This document shows positions 6,267 to 8,458 of a stretch of 8,458 bases of DNA, one piece after another. The DNA lies in NCBI GenBank assembly GCA_042088965.1, contig JBELLC010000121.1, positions 1 to 8,458 on the forward strand, read 5' to 3'. The translations under genes were made by a program, and so were the position numbers. Below the pieces are notes generated by a model. It saw nothing but the letters and a program-made list of their open reading frames with translations, was not told where the DNA came from and made no database searches. The stretch's first letter is position 1. Every line of letters starts with the position of its first letter. The DNA is from TMED26 sp042088965. Its GTDB lineage: Bacteria; Pseudomonadota; Alphaproteobacteria; Thalassobaculales; Thalassobaculaceae.

Positions 6267-7712
6267 GCAACATTCTCATCACGGTNNNNNNNNNNNNNNN
6301 NNNNNNNNNNNNNNNNNNNNNNNNNNNNNNNNNNNNNNNNNNNNNNNNNNNNNNNNNNNNNNNNNNNNNNNNNNNNNNNNNNNNNCATCACGGTTATCAC
6401 TTTCATCGCGACCATCGCTTTGGCGGGTAATGTCAGCACCAACAGCACGCAGCTTTTCAACCAAGCATTCATAGCCTCGGTCAAGGTGATAGACACGGTT
6501 TACGACTGTTTCACCCGCAGCCATCAACCCTGCCAACACGAGCGAGACTGAGGCGCGTAAATCTGTTGCCATAACTTGAGCGCCGGTTAATTGCGGCACG
6601 CCCCGGACCATTGCAGAGGCCTGATGGACGTTAATATTGGCCCCCATGCGGGCCAATTCTGGAACATGCATGAAGCGGTTTTCAAAAATTGTCTCTGTCA
6701 CCATCGCCGCCCCATTGGCTGCTGCCATCAAGACCATAATCTGAGCTTGTAAATCGGTTGGGAAGCCCGGATATGGTTCGGTCATGACATCAACGCCGCA
6801 CAGGCCATCTCGTGGCGGGGTAATCGTTAAGCCTTGATCGTGCACCTCAACGGTCACGCCTGCTTGCCGCAGCACGTCAATCACCGTTTCAATCAAATCA
6901 GCCCGCCCACCCGCTAAGGTGACACGCCCACCGGCCAGGGCGGCAGCGATCGCAAAAGTGCCTGTCTCAATCCGATCTGCAATCACCTGATGGTGGCAAC
7001 CATGCAGCTGATCAACACCCTCAATGGAGATGGTGTCGGTACCATCACCGCTGATTTTGGCGCCCATCGCCCGAAGGCAATCGGCCAGATCAACAATTTC
7101 AGGTTCACGGGCCGCATTTACCATAACTGTCTGCCCCCGCGCGAGGGTGGCCGCCATCATGATATTTTCCGTCGCCCCGACCGAGACCACAGGGAAAACC
7201 ACCCGTCCGCCCGTTAAATGCCCACAAGCAGGCATGCGGGCTTCGATATACCCGCCGTCAAGGGACACCTCTGCCCCCAGCGCCGCCAAGCCTTTGACAT
7301 GCAGGTCAACCGGCCGATTGCCGATGGCACACCCCCCTGGCAGCGATACCCGCGCCATGCCAGTGCGCGCCAATAAGGGGCCCAGGACAAGAACAGAGGC
7401 ACGCATTTTACGGACCAAGTCATAAGCGGCTTCTGAGCTGTTGAGGGTTGCCGCTGTGAGGGCATAACGGCGGCCAATGTCCGGGCCATGGGAAATGCGC
7501 GCTGGCCCGTCAAGCAGGCTTATCTCAACCCCAAGTTCGGTGAGCAAGCTGACCATGGAATCGATATCCGCCAGCGCCGGCACATTGCCAAGGGTAACCG
7601 TTTGATCTGTCAAAAGGCTTGCCGCCAATAACGGCAGGGCTGCATTCTTGGCACCACTGATCGCAATCGTGCCGTTTAAAGGTCGCCCACCCTGAATTCT
7701 TAACTTTTCCAT
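6263..7712 (-). CDS. murA: UDP-N-acetylglucosamine 1-carboxyvinyltransferase (MurA), interrupted by an assembly gap
   Basis: MurA transfers enolpyruvate from PEP to UDP-GlcNAc, the first committed step of peptidoglycan synthesis. The ATG at 7712 follows GAGGG at 4 bases; a TTG just before it is less likely. Counting from that ATG, K22-N23 (SGAKNAALPLL), catalytic C128 in LPGGCAIGNRPVDLH (fosfomycin target), D320 in GFPTDLQAQ and the RVYHLDRGYE end block are all visible. The sequence is intact for 442 codons, then meets 100 Ns at 6286-6385. As written, the two flanks are out of frame. If the shared 9-base ends are overlapped, the frame closes after ENVA with TGA at 6265-6263, giving 446 residues and an ATGA junction with the DUF2948 gene. 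The tail beyond GADIT is acidic, polar and not typical of MurA. Confidence 0.93.
6286..6385. other. Assembly gap of exactly 100 Ns inside the murA 3' end
   Basis: Exactly 100 Ns is the conventional placeholder for a gap of unknown size. The left flank ends in CATCACGGT (6277-6285) and the right flank begins with the same nine bases (6386-6394). The true sequence is therefore probably a simple overlap, or a short tandem repeat the assembler could not resolve. Confidence 0.95.
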
Positions 7713-7810
7713 CAAACCCTCAACGTCGCGCTGTACCGACTGTTTTCAGCCGATGCTTGTATCACATCATCCCTACCGCTGATTTGCGGCAATCTCATGG
7801 CAGGGTTCAA

Positions 7811-7826
7811 GACCGCCTTTGCGGTC
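7811..7826 (-). terminator. Short perfect hairpin at the stop of the small gene upstream of murA
   Basis: GACCGC (7811-7816) and GCGGTC (7821-7826) form a 6-bp GC-rich stem with a 4-base loop, overlapping the stop codon of the 7825-8181 gene. On the minus strand the stem is followed by TTGAACCC rather than a T-run, so it is at best a weak intrinsic terminator or a transcript-stabilising hairpin between that gene and murA. The remaining spacer up to murA holds no convincing promoter. Confidence 0.3.
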
Positions 7827-8181
7827 AGGCGTCATCTTGATCCCGGCGATTGCGCGCTTGTGCTTTGCGGCGATGCAGATTGGCGCGCAAAGCCTCTGCC
7901 CGGCGGCGCTCTTTGTCTTGGTCGCGGGCGCGTTGATTGGCAGCGTGTTTGGCGCGGCGTTCTGCAGCTGCTTGTTGGCCCATTGTTTTTTGATCCAGTG
8001 TTTTTTGATCCAGTGCTTTTTGATCCAGTGCTTTTTGATCCAGTGCTGGCGAGTCTATTTCGGGTGACGCATCGCCTAGATTAGCCTCTCGGCTGGCCCC
8101 ATGACTGGTCCCATGGTTGGCCCCATGATCGGCACCGCTGCTGGTCAAGCCAGCGCCCATCTGATGCTGTTTTGCCGTCAT
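7825..8181 (-). CDS. Small repetitive, charged hypothetical protein upstream of murA
   Basis: A protein of 118 residues if the ATG at 8181 is the start. The N-terminal part is Gly/His/Ala/Ser-rich, with three AxHG-type tetrapeptides (residues 17-28). The middle has four LDQK(A/T) pentapeptides (47-66). The C-terminal half is strongly basic and probably helical, with ERRRAEALRANLHRRKAQAR at about 91-110. This last motif resembles the C-terminus of small alphaproteobacterial proteins of unknown function found beside murA; that is my recollection of the family, not a search. No signal peptide or membrane segment is seen. The frame is open to 8439, but that would run through tRNA-Thr antisense. 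The ATG at 8181 has a poor ribosome site and overlaps the stop of a short leader frame. Function unknown. Confidence 0.6.
   Translation of the reverse strand: MTAKQHQMGAGLTSSGADHGANHGTSHGASREANLGDASPEIDSPALDQKALDQKALDQKTLDQKTMGQQAAAERRAKHAANQRARDQDKERRRAEALRANLHRRKAQARNRRDQDDA
7986..8045. repeat. 15-bp tandem repeat, four copies, coding LDQK(A/T)
   Basis: Four exact-length units at 7986-8000, 8001-8015, 8016-8030 and 8031-8045, each YTTTTTGATCCAGTG on the plus strand. They differ only in the first base (T,T,C,C). Because the unit is five codons long, copy-number change keeps the minus-strand frame, which reads LDQKA, LDQKA, LDQKT, LDQKT. The near-identity points to recent expansion by slippage or unequal exchange. 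Confidence 0.95.
8098..8133. repeat. 12-bp tandem repeat, three copies, coding ADHG/ANHG/TSHG
   Basis: Three units CCCATG(A/G)(C/T)(T/C)GG(T/C) at 8098-8109, 8110-8121 and 8122-8133. On the minus strand each is four codons giving A/T-x-H-G. The next four codons (ASRE) look like a decayed fourth unit. It is a second in-frame minisatellite within the same small gene. Confidence 0.8.
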
Positions 8182-8382
8182 ATTCCAGTCAAGGCCCCTT
8201 GCTTGTTTGCCAACGCTTCCATCGCGATCATTTGTCTTCTTAACACGCCCAATGCTCAGCCTCAAACCTCCCGAAAGGATAGGTCTTGCAAAGCTGTGAC
8301 GGCCATGGCATTTTCCGCGCGCTTCACCGATCACATATTTATCAAATATAGGCGTTGAAGCGGTTCCCGCGTCGCGGTGAAC
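8182..8382. promoter_or_regulatory. Divergent intergenic region between the small gene and tRNA-Thr
   Basis: About 200 bases between two divergently transcribed genes. It holds a 15-bp perfect palindrome at 8335-8349, a possible tRNA-Thr promoter at 8323-8352, and on the minus strand a short leader-like frame at 8231-8178. A GGGAGG purine box on the minus strand near 8267 precedes no well-spaced ATG. I see no convincing promoter for the minus-strand gene. Confidence 0.4.
8323..8352 (+). promoter_or_regulatory. Possible promoter of tRNA-Thr
   Basis: TTCACC (8323-8328) lies 18 bases before TATAGG (8347-8352); each matches the sigma-70 consensus at 4 of 6 positions. A start near 8359 would leave a leader of about 24 nt before the tRNA at 8383. 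The position is right but the match is weak. Confidence 0.35.
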
Positions 8383-8457
<75 letters not shown>

Positions 8458-8458
8458 G

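Noticed and set aside
7713..7715. TTG start of murA one codon upstream
   Set aside because: An ATG follows directly at a suitable distance from GAGGG and matches the usual MurA N-terminus.
7986..8045. Regular repeats considered as a CRISPR array
   Set aside because: The units are directly adjacent 15-mers without spacers and sit inside a reading frame. No cas genes are present.
7797..8084. Plus-strand frames with FDPV or FLIQC repeats
   Set aside because: They are the antisense reading of the 15-bp minisatellite. The minus-strand frame gives a hydrophilic protein with a recognisable basic C-terminal motif and a sensible position before murA.

Overview
The window looks like core chromosome of an alphaproteobacterium of moderate GC content, roughly mid-50s percent by eye. 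The main clue is gene order. murA, a DUF2948 protein, hisG, hisD, a UPF0262 protein, a low-molecular-weight phosphatase, infA, maf, an RNase E/G-family gene and yacG all lie on the minus strand, followed by tRNA-Phe. UPF0262 and DUF2948 are essentially alphaproteobacterial families, and HisG is the short form that needs HisZ. A marine lineage such as SAR116 would fit, but that is a guess from base composition and gene order.

Layout, right to left (the direction of transcription). tRNA-Thr(GGU) sits at the right edge on the plus strand, divergent from a small gene for a repetitive, highly charged protein (7825-8181). Next comes murA, which is interrupted near its 3' end by exactly 100 Ns. The two sequences flanking the gap end in the same 9 bases. 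Overlapping them restores a murA frame that stops in an ATGA junction with the DUF2948 gene. After a 68-base spacer come hisG and hisD (11-base overlap), UPF0262 (ATGA overlap with hisD) and the phosphatase (9-base gap). After an 83-base spacer come infA, maf (14-base gap), the RNase E/G-like gene (TGATG overlap) and yacG (9-base gap). tRNA-Phe follows with its own strong promoter. The last 100 bases on the left are much more AT-rich (35% GC) and carry a tandem 12-mer just beyond the tRNA 3' end.

The genes are housekeeping: peptidoglycan precursor synthesis (murA), the first and last steps of histidine synthesis (hisG, hisD), translation initiation (infA), nucleotide quality control (maf), RNA processing (RNase E/G-like), gyrase control by homology (yacG) and two tRNAs. 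The tight spacing suggests two or three transcripts with extensive translational coupling. I found no defence system, mobile element, CRISPR array or clearly new system. The points worth a second look are the probably artificial gap in murA, the minisatellite-bearing small gene upstream of murA with its possible leader ORF, and the AT-rich flank of tRNA-Phe.
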